From: Phytophthora colocasiae
Lineage: Eukaryota; Oomycota; Peronosporomycetes; Peronosporales; Peronosporaceae
Length of the DNA stretch: 64,000 nucleotides
Assembly (NCBI GenBank): GCA_018806915.1
Contig: JAGKQI010000038.1
Span: 310,001-374,000 of the forward strand
Reading direction: 5' to 3'
The number at the start of each line of letters is the position of its first letter. Position 1 is the stretch's first letter. Below, piece by piece: positions 35,585 through 46,529 of this stretch. Under the pieces are notes generated by a model that was given only the letters and a program-made list of their open reading frames with translations, had not been told where the DNA came from and searched no databases. The position numbers were made by a program, and so were the translations under genes.

Positions 35585-35611
35585 TACGACATATCCTCGG
35601 GATCCAGGGGG
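35585..35611 (-). repeat. Right terminal inverted repeat of piggyBac
   Basis: Read inward on the minus strand it starts CCCCCTGGATCCCGAGG and continues to TGTCGTA, the counterpart of 32273-32299. The TTAA at 35612-35615 follows directly and merges into the U5 transporter leader. Confidence 0.75.
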
Positions 35612-35662
35612 TTAAGCATTTATCATTTCTCCACTCGAAGTCTCTCAACCAAACCTCCCATC

Positions 35663-38600
35663 ATGGCAGTGGAGATTCCAATCGAAGGCAACGTATATAG
35701 CCCCGAGGGGATCAAGCCTGACAGTGCCAAGACGCTCATGGCGCAAGGCTCACTGGATCTACACGATCACGTCGCGTCTCACATGACAAATGCTTTTGGA
35801 GACCATTTTCCCACGATGGAGTTCCGCTTCAAGAACGTTTCGATCTCAGCGGATGTAGTGGTGAAGGATACTTCCGATGCCAAAACCACACTCCCGAACG
35901 TTGTGATGAAGACCATTCGCGGCCAACTCGCGAGGAGGAGATATTGGGAGAAGCCCTTCATGCATGGAACTCCGGAGGAAAACCAAGAAGCCTTGAAGGT
36001 AGTACGAGCAATGTACCAGCACTATCCTGAAGTTGTGATCCAACAGCTTGGACTGGATACCTGTCAGAACACCATTGTCGGGGATGCCATGCATCGAGGT
36101 GTCTCTGGTGGTGAACGCAAGCGAGTGACAACTGGAGATGGCGTTTGGCAATGCGTACGTGAAGATGATGGACAGAGATCAGTACAGGACTGGATAGTGC
36201 TGCTGCGTTCGATATCCTCACGATGCAGAGGAGTATTGCCAAGAAGTTCCACAATACGGTCGTGATTTCTCTCTTACAGCCGTCTCCCGAGCTGTTTGCG
36301 CTTTTCGATAATGTTATTCTGCTGAATGAAGGTCGTGTCATGTACAACGGGCCTTGTGACGAAGCTCTGGACTACTTTGAAGCTCTCGGATTCAAACGCC
36401 TTCCACATCGTGACGTTTGCGGATTTTCTGATTGATTTTGGAACCAACAAACAGGTTCAACACCAAGTACGTGGTAATGTCCCTCGTACTCCCCAAGAAT
36501 TTGGGAGGCGTTTGAAACCTCTTCCGCTTATGAACGTCTTCAAGCGGAGTTGAGTGTTCCATATTCAACTGGAGACATGGCGAGGATCATGAAGACTCAA
36601 CAGGAATTCTACCAGTCCTTTTGGGCTAGTACGATTTTACTGATGAAGCGCCAGATTACAATGATGAGGCGGGAAATGTCAGGTCTCGTTGGGCGATTAA
36701 TGATGAACACTTTGCTGGCGTTACTGTACGGCTGTGTCTTCTACCAAATGGACCCAAGTGACCCGCAATTAGTGATGGGCGTCATTTTCGAGTCGGCTCT
36801 GTGCTTGTCGATGGCTCTTTCAGCTCAGATCCCAAGCATCATGGCGGCCCATGACGTGTTTTACAAGCAACGAGGCAACAATTTCTTCCGAACAGCGTCG
36901 TACATTCTGTCGTACTCGGCAAGTCGACTTCCCCCGATCATTTTTGAGACGGCGGTTTTCAGTTCTATTGTCTATTGGATGTGCGGTTTTTGTGAGCTCT
37001 GTGGAGAGCTTCATCACTCTTCGTGGTGATCATTTGTTTGGTGAACTTTACGTCCGCGGTTTTCGTTTTCTTCTTGGCGTCTGTTGCCGGTGAACCCCAT
37101 TGCTGGCATTGCAATTGAGCTGTTTATCTTGTTCGCTGGCTTTACGAAAGACCAGATTCCGGATTATCTCATCTGGATATACTGGATTAAGCCTGTGGGC
37201 TGGGGAGTCCGTGCTCTCGCGGTGAATCAGTACACTGAGGCTCGTTTGACACTTGCCATCTACAACGACGTGGACTATTGTGCCCGATGCGGTATGAAGA
37301 TGGGGGAGTACGCACTTTCCTCTTACGAGGTCCCAACCCAGAGATACTGGATCTGGTACGGCATGTTGTACACTGTAGGCGCCTACTTTGTCTACTTCTC
37401 GTTATCTTTTCTCGCACTGGATATCACCGATACGAAAGTCCGGAGAACGTGGTGATTAAAAAGCAAGAAGACATCGACAGTAAAAGTGTAGCCTTCAAGC
37501 TTGGAGAATATACGCTCACACAGACTTCACGAAATAACGAGGCGAAATGACTGTCTCAGTGGACTTGGGCTCGGATAGATCCCTCGTGCCAGTCACGGTG
37601 GCATTCAAGGACTTGTGGTACACAGTTCCAGACCCGGCAGATTCCGACAAAGCATCCAACTTACTCAAGGGTATCAGTGGATATGCACTTCCTGGAACAA
37701 TTACCGCACTTATGGGATCTTCTGGTGCGGGTAAAACGACTCTGATGGATGTGATCGCTGGACGAAAGAGTGGTGGTAAGATTCAAGGCCAAATTCCGGC
37801 GACGGACTTGGCTATTAGACGTTCAACCGGGTACTGCGAACAAATGGATATCCACTCGGAGTCGTCCACATTTCGGGAGGCGTTGACGTTCAGTGCTTTC
37901 TTGCGTCAAGGTGCTGGATGTTCCTGACAGCTCTCGGTGGATATGTGCTTGGACTTGCTGGACTTGACTCCGATCGCCGATCCAGATCATCCGAGTGCAG
38001 CTCAGTGGAGCAGATGAAGCGGCTAACGATCGGCGTGGAACTGGCAGCTCAAACCGAGTGGGCTCTTCCTGGATGAACTCTACGAGCGGCTCGGATGCCC
38101 GATCAGCCAAGTTAATCATGGACGGTGTCCGCAAAGTGGCGAACACGGGACGAACGATCATTTGTACGATCCACTAGCCTTCCGCCGAGGTGTTCCAGGT
38201 GTTCGACAGTATGTTGCTATTGAAACGTGGTGGCGAGACGGTTTACGCTGGTGATTTGGGCACGAACGCACAGGAAATGATCTCCTACTTCGAATCCATC
38301 GATGGTGTGGAGAAATTGAAAACGAACTACAATCCTGCATCGAGGGTTCTGGATGTGGTTGAGCTGGTGTCGGTAACGGCAACGGTGACAAGACCGATTT
38401 CGTCGGTATCTTCAAATCCAGTGGAACCTGGGAGAAGCTGCAGTCAAATTTGAATCTGGAGGGTGTATTTCGGCCGTCTCCGTCGATTCCTTCTCTCGAA
38501 TATGCTGACAAACGTGCTGCAACGGAGTTGACTCAGATGAAAGTTCTCCTTGAGCGCTTCTCCAACCTGTACTGGCGCACGGCGTCTTTTTTAACCTGAC

Positions 38601-39385
38601 GCGATTCGGTGTCTCCTTCGTCTTGGGACTGCTAGGCGGCATCACCTACCTCGACACTGACTACAACACGAACGCGGGTATCAACTTCGGAATGGGATGG
38701 TGTTCTCTGTGATGGGATTCGCCGGATTCACATGCTTCACCGGTATGGTGTCCGTCGCAGCCGCAGAACGAGCTGCTTTCTATCGCGAACGAGCATCTCA
38801 AACGTCAATGCATTCTGGTACTTCTGTGCTTCCAGTGTCATCGAGATCCCGTACGCTATGGCAGCTGTCATGCTGTGTATGGTAGTATTCTACCCCGTTG
38901 TTGGCTTTACTGGAGTGGTGCTTTCTTCACGTTCTATCTCATCCTTGTACTGTGCGTGCTGTTTCAGTCGTATTTGGCTGAGTTGATGGTTTTCTTTGTC
39001 TCCGAACATGGAAGTGGCTGAGATTCTGGGAATGGTGGTAAACCTCATCACGTTCTTGTTCTCGGGCTTTAGTCCTCCGGCTGAATCGATTCCTCAGGGC
39101 GTGAAATGGATTTACCATCTCAATCCACTGACGTACACACTGTCTGCTCTCGCGACGGTTGTGTTTGGCGATTGCTCGGGCGATGGGGATATCGGATGCA
39201 GCCAAGTTATTGGAGCACCACCTTTGCTTCCGGATGACATCACCGTGAAGGAATTCTTGGAGATCAGCTTCGGAATGTACCACGACGATATCTGGAGGAA
39301 CTGCGGGATCATGGTAGCTTTTGTGCTTTTCGTCCGCATTTTGACCATCCTGGCGATGAGGTTTGTCAACTTTCAGAACAAGTAA
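35663..39385 (+). pseudogene. U5 PDR-type (ABCG) transporter pseudogene
   Basis: Full-length M-unit copy from ATG 35663, with its promoter now adjoining the piggyBac end. It has the array-wide lesions plus private indels near 36137 and 36173 (in the NBD1 signature/Walker B region), 36417, 37015, 37246, 37651, 37915, 38053, 38361, 38590, 38693 and 38995. The C-terminus is the cleanest in the array, ending FQNK with TAA at 39383-39385. It carries the CATGGCGGCCCATG variant near 36839-36852 that marks the right half of the array (U5-U8), where U1-U4 have CATGACGGCCCGTG. Confidence 0.9.
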
Positions 39386-39557
39386 GATGTCCATAACGTC
39401 TCAAATAAAACTAGTAAAGTGTTGAAAAGATTCCTATGGACCGTTAGTAAAATGATAAGGACTGGCTATAGAGTTTTGACATGACCACAGAGCTAGCTAT
39501 ACGTGGGATAAATGCAGAAGTCGCTTATGAACCGAACAGGCCTCGCTTTCTTCACTT

Positions 39558-42118
39558 TTAAGCGAAATGCAGCGTGTTCGACGCTCTTACCCTTGCGACA
39601 TCCTTCAGCAGCACGGACGAGAGATAGTTGCGCTCGTCGTACCTCGCTGCGATCGCTTCAGGTCGTTTTCAACTTGTGCCTGACCGTCCCACCACGCAGT
39701 GTTGGCGATCTCACGCAGCTTCCCCACTAACCCTTGGTCAAAACGGCCAGCGCTGGTGCACTTCATTTTTCCTTCATCAGAGTTCGGCGCCAATACCCCA
39801 CGGACGCATAGCGAGCCGTCAAACCCTTGCTTGACCTTGTTACGGCTCATCAACTTCTCCCGTCACAATCGATTGGGCAGGCGCTGTCGTCTCGTTCGAC
39901 ACTTCCGAACAAACTCAAGTATAATCGAATCACCTCATAGGTTGCTGGTCGTATGAAGGCTGTTGGGTTTGCCTGTCTTCTCAAAAACGTACGACGATGA
40001 TAACTCTCGAAGCGCTGAATCAGGGAACTTGTCGTACCCACCCACCTGGCTGTTAACCCGAACCAAAATGAACGAAACACTTCCCTCCGGACGAACGTCA
40101 CAGTCTTTCGGGTGGAAAATCGGGATGATCAGATCCACTCCGGAAGTTGTCCACGAGGCAAGACACCAGCGGCTCGACGGTCTAGCAGCTTCCACAGAAC
40201 TCCTGTCGTCGGCTCTGTTTTCAGATCCACGAAATGGCTGAAACAAACTTTCCAACCGTCCCAGCTCTCCACCCACTTCCTGTACGCGTCCATCTTTTCC
40301 TCGTTAATGACCTCGGAGTCGCCCTCACGAATCTGCGGGTTGTCGCCCACGAGTTTCTCCCACAAACCTCGTGACGTCGCAAAATCGCCCTGAGAAGGTA
40401 AACTCCCATGTTTTGGACGAGGCCTTTGCCACCGCGTCCATTGCCAACAAGAGGAAGATTCGCGACACGGGTTCGCCAATGTTGCTAGTGTCAATCTCCC
40501 CATTGAGCAGCATCGTCCGGAACTGAGGGAGGATGTATCGTTCCAACGCGGATGGCCTCTTGAGATTGAGATCCTCCAACTCATACCACATGTACGACGC
40601 GCGCCAAACGTAAGGATCGGCTCGGACACGTAGCCGCTGATGTAAGCATCGTTCTTGTATGTCACGTAGTGCAGGACACTCATCAAGTTAGCAACCAAGA
40701 GCGGCGCCTTCCGGTTGAACGAAGAGTTTGGACGTAGGCCAAGACGGCAGAACAGTGAGGCCACGCCGTGAAGTCAACTCCGTGTAGCTAGATGGAAAGT
40801 CCGGTGGGGAGGCCGATCAGCAATTTCCTTGCAGCAAACCAGACCATATCTGTCATTCTGCTGAACAAAATAGTGTTCTGACTTATCCATACCTACGCCA
40901 CAAGGGCCGCCCCATTGACACCAGAGCTGTCCACACGTCGTCCTCATCGGTAGTCAACACTCTGCTCTTGCTCGTCTTTTGATCATCCCCCAATTTCTTC
41001 ACCATGATGTCCATCGTCTCTGTCAAGACGAACGATGGGAACAGCACCGTTTTAGGATTATAATCCATTAGAGAAGGCAAATTCTCGGTATCTGCCACCG
41101 CGGACTCATGCACAAGAGGGTTCGTATCCACTAAAACTCCGAAAAATGAGTCCGTTTGCTTTTCGTACTGTAGAACTCCTATTCACCGTTATCAAAGCTT
41201 CTGTCGTAGATACTGCAACGCGGTTTTACCCCTGTTACCTTTGATCTTCAGCAGAGACCGAGCCTCGTCAACAGCTTACAACCAGCACCGGAGTAACGGA
41301 GAGTTTCTTGCGTTTCTCCACTGGCTGGTTAGAAGTACTTGAGCAAAGCTGGACTTTATCCAGTTCGCGCACCATATCAGCATCAATGTTGTAATTCTCC
41401 TCCACTTCAAACAACTTCAGCCACTTTTCTCTAACGTCGAAATTCTCCATAGAGTACGTAAACGCTTTTTCCAGTGAAGTAACGATCTTGTCCACGCTAC
41501 AATAATAATACTCTGAAAGAAGCCATTTACGCAGTTGAGGTGTCGCGCATGGGTACCCACTCGATCCTTCGATGGTGCGTGCGCAGATGTACAACACTTT
41601 CACGTCAAACCGTGTGCCATTGTGGTCAATAGGGCCATCTTTCTCCGCCAGACGCTTCACGATTCGGCTCTTGCCGAAGCCGGAACTCTGAGTGATGGTC
41701 ACGTATGGCGCCGTGTACTTGTCGCGGAGTGTATCATTGATATAAGCGTGGCAGCAGGCAACAAGGTGCTTCTGGAAGCTGACGTCAGCATCGCCTTCAT
41801 AAGGTATATCGAACGCTGCGGGTACAATTCCGCGGGGCTTGGAGACTGGCCACGCGGACTGGCGGTTCGCTGTGGATGACGCGTAGTTCGGTGATGGCGG
41901 CATCTGTAGCTGCTTTGACATCGGATCTCGAGAGACGATTTTCTATAGCTTCATCAAAATAGGCGCTGCGCAACCGCTTGACGAATGCTTTCCTCCACCT
42001 TGTCATCGACCTGCTCGCCCTGAAGTTGAAGTTGCAGCTCACGCTCATGAACTCCCTTATCTTTTAAGGCATTGAAGGCAGCAGCCGACAGCCTCTGGAT
42101 GTGAGCAGGAGCTTCCAT
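39558..42118 (-). pseudogene. U5 minus-strand NTPase with degenerate nuclease domain, heavily indel-damaged
   Basis: Same gene as at 3719-6261 with at least a dozen private indels, for example near 39641, 39655, 39733, 39860, 39906, 39939, 40142, 40360, 40602, 40723, 40808, 40893, 41203, 41276, 41844 and 41972. The best open stretch (41268-41921) covers Walker A and ends within the Walker B region. The Asn at the nuclease lysine position is again present. The N-terminal variable block is the FDEAIENRLSRSDVKA type, and its plus-strand partner has the same block. Confidence 0.8.
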
Positions 42119-42369
42119 GTCGTTATGATCGTTGGTACTGTTGTTGTTTTGGCTTCATCCCATCAGCCAATCAGTTTTGACCTAGCGTCATCTTTCGTCT
42201 CGATGAAAGAAAGGCCCAGTCATCGTTCTGAGAGCGGAGAGATGGCAACTCGCCATTGACAAGAAGGCTAGAGTGAAGGTCGACGTTGTTATGTGCAGGT
42301 TGTACTCACTTTCTCTCCTCACTTTTCACCTTTCATCGCTGCGCATCAAGCTCCAAACCATCCGTCGAC
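42119..42369. promoter_or_regulatory. Divergent promoter region of the U5 gene pair
   Basis: 251-bp copy with the same layout and CCAAT box as the other four. It sits between the ATG at 42118 (minus) and the ATG at 42370 (plus). Confidence 0.5.
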
Positions 42370-43881
42370 ATGGATGAAATTGAGATGGGATACGAGGAGA
42401 AGGTTCCTGCTACGCTTGGACAGCGGCTGTCGGCTGCTGCCTTCAATGTCTTAAAAGATAAGGGAGTTCATGAGCGTGAGCTGCAACTTCAACTTCAGGG
42501 CGAGCAGGTCGATGACAAGGTGGAGGAAAGCATTCGTCAAGCGGTGCGCAGTGCCTATTTTGATGAAGCTATAGAAAATCGTCTCTCGAGATCCGATGTC
42601 AAAGCAGCTACAGATGCCGCCATCACCGAACTACGCGTCATCCAGAGCGAACCGCCCCTCAAGGCGGCCAAAGCCAATCCGGAGGCCGTCAAGTTGGCAA
42701 CCGCAGCGTTCAAAAATGACTACAAAGGTGGTGCAGACATCAGCTTCCAGAATTACCTCGCAGCCTGTTGCCACGCTTATTCCAATAACAAAAGCTTGTA
42801 CACGGCGCCGTACGCAACCATCACTCAGAGCTCTGGCTTTGGCAAGAGTCGAATCCTAAGACGCCTTGCCGAGACACCTACTATTGAGCACGGTGGCGTC
42901 AAGTACGACGTCAAGGTGTTGTATATCTGCGCACGCGACATCGAACAGTCGAGTGGGTACCCCCGCGCCACACCGGTTCTGCGCGAATGGCTTTTTCCTG
43001 AAAAAAATTGCAGTCAGACACAGATTGCCACTGCTTTAAAGAAAGCATACACGTACTCGATCAGGAACCCGAATGCAAGGGAAAAATGGAAGGGGCTCTT
43101 TGAACTGGAGGAGAACAGCACTATTGATGCTGACGTGAAGGTTGAATTGGATAATGTCAACCTTCCGAATATGCTTGGTCAGCAAGATACGCCCGGTCAA
43201 CAAGATAGTTTCGGTCAACCAGATAAGCCCGGTCAACCAGATACGAAACAGGAATCAACAAAGAAACGCAAAATGAATGCTACTCCGCCCAGTCAACCAC
43301 CAACGAAACTCTTGAAAACCGCAACTACGCATAGTATTCCAAGTGATGTCCCGGTGCTTGTTGTGGCTATTGACGAGGCGCGGACTCTACTTAAGATCAA
43401 GGGTGACAAAGACGCCAACGCGTTCACACTTTTTCGGCGAGCTTTGAGAGAGGTGAACACAATTATGCTGAAAAACGTCAAGGGGGTCGTTTTTGCTGTT
43501 CTAGTGGACACTAACTCCCGAGTGCATGAGTTCGTGCCAGCACTGTCATCGGATCCATCGTCACGAGTTGTCGGTGGAAGTACGTCGCTGTTCCCACCGT
43601 TCGTCTTGACAGAGACTATGGACGTCTTGGTGAATAACAGGCCCACAGCTAAGGAGAAAGTGTTGAGAGCTGGCGCAGGAGGTGATGAAAAGGTCGTGTG
43701 GACGGATCTAGTATCGATGGGCCGGCCTTTGTGGAACAGTATGGATGATGACACCGTCGGAAATCTGGGATTCGATGTCACTGAACCCCAGATTTCTAAT
43801 AGAAGGAGCGAGCTGACCAGATTCGCTGCAAGCAAGCTGCTTATTGGCCTTCCAATGGACGATTCGGCGAGCTACACAGAC
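42370..43881 (+). pseudogene. U5 plus-strand NTPase, 5' part (interrupted by LTR element)
   Basis: The cleanest N-terminal two thirds in the window: an uninterrupted frame from ATG 42370 through Walker A (residues 154-161), the GQxD tract, KKRK (298-301), Walker B (335-336) and GRPLW (451-455), then into the LTR, where a stop follows at 43909-43911. U2 and U5 together show that the gene design is open across this region. The rest of the gene resumes at 46842. Confidence 0.88.
43877..43881. repeat. 5-bp target-site duplication (CAGAC) of LTR element
   Basis: CAGAC occurs just left of the element and again at 46837-46841. The uninterrupted gene (for example 17779-17783) has it once. Five base pairs is typical of LTR-retrotransposon integration. 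Confidence 0.9.
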
Positions 43882-44187
43882 TGTCACAAAATAAAGTGTG
43901 TGATATGGTAGCACTAGCACTAGAGGAAGTACAGCATCGGGGGTCGAGCTGATGTGTTGAGTACGCTGGAAAATCGAAACTGAGATTGAGTTTAGCACCT
44001 TCGTCCTGTCCTCCTAGGCAATTCCAGTCCTTGGTGCCTGTAACTTCAACATCTAAATTCAAGCACATCGCATTCTTCATCCTAGATGACTGCGTTGCAC
44101 GCGGGTCAGACTGCTTGCTGCAGCTTGATCTCCACAAACGTTGGCATTATCGCGTTCCATGTGCTTGTAGTTGATGATATCGTGACA
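43882..44187. repeat. Left LTR
   Basis: 306 bp, TGTCACAAAATAAAG ... GATATCGTGACA. Compared with the right LTR it has fewer A in two early runs, CACTAGCACTAG versus CGCTAGCACTAG, and one more G near 43940. Confidence 0.9.
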
Positions 44188-44207
44188 TTCCCTCCTCCAA
44201 GCGAGGG
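44182..44207. repeat. 26-bp direct repeat spanning the LTR/interior border, copy 1
   Basis: Starts with the LTR end GTGACA and continues TTCCCTCCTCCAAGCGAGGG. An identical 26-bp copy occurs at 45990-46015 inside the element. It therefore marks an old LTR-interior border duplicated within the element. Confidence 0.85.
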
Positions 44208-45231
44208 CCTCTGGTAGTGTTGAGGTTGGCTTGGTTGACTTTCAGGGCTGATTTTGTCTTGATCCGAAGTGTCGGTCTGCTGGTGCCTGGTTGTGCGCTG
44301 AGGAGATGATAAAAATACGATTATGAAGAGATCATCCACCGTTAATTCGATGTGTACCACTAATGCGGTGGAACGCACCACCAAAAACAGCTTGATAATC
44401 ACTAACTAACAAAAGAGCGGCGAAGACCTATTAGATGGAGCTGAGCACTAATGCAAACCAGTCGATCACTACCGAAGATACTTGTACTCTATCATTTTTA
44501 AAATCAATGACAACACGGCAGATCCATCACACTTCCATCGGCATGGATGGAGGCCCCATCCATCCATGCTCCATTGACAATGGGCCATTGGAGTCCAATT
44601 TCGAGCTGCATTCTTGTCGTGTTCATAGCTCAAATAGGGGTATCTATACTACCTGCATTTTGGCTATTTGCCTTGCGATCGAAAGCGTGGCGATCCCCTG
44701 GCAATTGACAGTGACGTATTCTCTTACCTTTCTGCCTGCACCATCGTTTTGTTGCGTTGTAGCGCAGCAGTTCGGCCACAATCTCCAGTGCATCCACCTT
44801 GCACTGCCACGTGAAGAAGCTGATCACCAATTACAACGTCCGTCGATGCAGTAAGTAAACCACAACACCAATGTATCCTCCTTTGCTAGCCAAGTAAAGG
44901 CGGTAGCTTTGACGTGCCTTGCATCTGACCATCCAGAGGTTAGCCTTTATTTGAAGAAATAAATGCAATGGAGCAGAATGTGCTCCACGTATACCTGGCA
45001 CACAGTAGCCGGAGTGTAGACTGCCGTCTCGTCCGGGAAATCAAAGTCTTCACCGAAACAAAGACACCGTCACTCGAGCATTCGCTCTATTAAACCGCCA
45101 CCAACCTAGTCGAACTCACAAAGCACGTAAAGAATAGTAGTCGATGCTGGTAGAACCATTCAACCTACTACTACCCAGTAACCCGCACCATGTCAGTAAA
45201 TCACTCCCTTGCAACCTCCAGCTACCGTGGA
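44208..45231. other. LTR-element interior, no recognisable gene
   Basis: About 1 kb with no convincing coding sequence. The longest frames (44435-44854 on plus, 139 codons, and 44630-44830 on minus) overlap on opposite strands and resemble nothing I recognise. Base composition is more AT-rich than the surrounding unit, as expected for DNA of different origin. Confidence 0.5.
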
Positions 45232-45735
45232 TCATGACACTACGGCACTTATCGCGGCACCTACTGCTGGACCACTCGAGGTGGTGCCCCTGGCCTGACC
45301 TTGTTGAATATAAGATTTCATAGCTGGTGTTAACTTAGGAAGTGTAGGCGACGGTGGTGCATCAGCAGCCATTGTGTGGTCTCCTTGGCCATACACAATA
45401 GTAAAATCAGCTTCTGCGCATTGTAGGATCTTGTAGCGGGCTTCACACTTTAAACCTGGGGCATTATCGGACTTTGCACACCGGTTAGATGTACATTTTG
45501 TTAACTTGCAGCGCATCTCATGCCATGTTGCAGCTAATGTGTCTTCTTCTCGATCAACATGGTTCATTGTGCATCGCAACAGATCATTTTTGTCAGTAGA
45601 AAAGGAAGGTAGTTGTGACGTGAAATCCATTAAAGACAAGTTATCTCCAGTTCTCCACAGTTCCTGCCATGGCCGACGCCTCTCGGCGGCGCGTTGGGGG
45701 AGGCTCTTTCCATGCCAGAAGCTCTGGGGAGCCAA
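45232..45735 (-). pseudogene. Cys-rich ORF inside LTR element, possibly captured transposase N-terminus
   Basis: A 167-codon frame on the minus strand with the spacing CKLTKCTSNRC ... CEARYKILQC ... GDH, followed by a Pro-rich linker and LTPAMKSYI. The Cys/His pattern could be a small zinc-binding domain such as those preceding MULE-type transposases in oomycete genomes; this is a resemblance, not an identification. No catalytic domain follows before the LTR. It may be a fragment of another element picked up in the interior. Confidence 0.3.
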
Positions 45736-45989
45736 ATTGTCTAATATTGTATGGTGTTACTGGCCGTACGCAATGTTAGTTTCAAACACTTTTAAAATAG
45801 TGCTGAGATCCGTTGGATAGGTGATGTTACCGTTGTGCAATGTGTCTATTACCAATTTATAAGTATGTACCGTTATGCTTTTTTTTAGTGGTCATCACTT
45901 CGATTTATAGTGTTCAGCAACAAATCTTTAGTATTCTTAATAGTTTTGTTAGTAATAAACACCGCTCTCTTGTGCGCTTTTGTTTTCTT

Positions 45990-46015
45990 GTGACATTCCC
46001 TCCTCCAAGCGAGGG
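45990..46015. repeat. 26-bp direct repeat, copy 2, followed by poly-G
   Basis: Exact match to 44182-44207. The shared GAGGG is extended here into an unbroken G run (46013-46021). The stretch 44208-45989 between the two copies looks like extra sequence inside the element. Confidence 0.85.
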
Positions 46016-46031
46016 GGGGGGTCATTTTCTG

Positions 46032-46390
46032 TGGCCTCTGCGTCTTGTGTCTGGGCTCTTCTGCGCTCGTTTGGTCTTGGCCTCTGTGGCTTTTGTCTGG
46101 ACTATCCGTCTCTGGCCTCTGCGTCGTGCGTCTGGGCTCTGCGGTCTTGGTCTCTGCGACTTGCATCTGGGCTCTCCGTGTGGCAGCTCTGTTCGGTCTT
46201 GGCCTCGGCGACTTGCGTCTGGGCTCTTCTGTGCTCGTTTGGTCTTGGCCTCTGTGGCTTTTGTCTGGACTCTCCGTCTCTGGCCTCTGCGTCGTGCGTC
46301 TGGGCTCTGCGGTCTTGGTCTCTGCGACTTGCATCTGGGCTCTCCGTGTGGTGGTTCGCTCTTGTTTGGTCTTGGCCTCGTCTGGGCTCT
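46032..46390. repeat. 168-bp tandem repeat built of CTGGGCTCT / TCTTGGCCTCTG motifs
   Basis: Two copies offset by 168 bp (CCTCTGTGGC at 46081 and 46249), with a partial third start near 46368. Each copy is made of shorter related motifs (GCGTCTGGGCTCT, TTGGTCTTGGCCTC). The period is divisible by three, so long frames occur on both strands, including an Arg/Pro/Gln-rich minus-strand frame (46022-46474). I regard these frames as by-products of the repeat. Confidence 0.85.
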
Positions 46391-46529
46391 CGCTTGTGGC
46401 GTCCGCACTTGTTGTTGTTTCTCCTGGACGGGTTGATTGAGTTCCGTCAGCGCCTCGCCGACCAGGAATGTCACATTAGTTCAGCATCTCGACCCCTCCA
46501 CCGCAGCGAAGGATTCACAATTTCTACTA

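Larger units (their letters stand above)
32273..35611 (+). mobile_element. Complete piggyBac-family DNA transposon
   Basis: 3339-bp element flanked by TTAA on both sides. The ends are imperfect inverted repeats: the left end starts CCCCTCAGTTCCCGATGTCG, and the right end read inward starts CCCCCTGGATCCCGAGGATA and then TGTCGTA. Subterminal copies of ATGTCGTATKWTAC-like motifs lie at 32287-32300, 32318-32331, 35551-35564 and inverted at 35413-35426. The element carries one gene, an apparently intact transposase, so it is potentially autonomous. It lies at the U4/U5 border, precisely in the TTAA created by the M/S deletion junction. Confidence 0.95.

Noticed and set aside
44206..44222. CTCTGGTAGTGTTGAGG as tRNA primer-binding site
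   Set aside because: It only loosely resembles the initiator-tRNA complement and lies about 20 bp from the LTR rather than next to it.
44435..44854. 139-codon plus-strand frame in the LTR interior as a gag-like gene
   Set aside because: No CCHC knuckle, protease DTG or polymerase motif; composition is not gag-like.
46022..46474. Arg/Pro/Gln-rich minus-strand protein in the LTR element
   Set aside because: It is produced by the 168-bp tandem repeat, equally long frames exist on the other strand, and no domain is seen.
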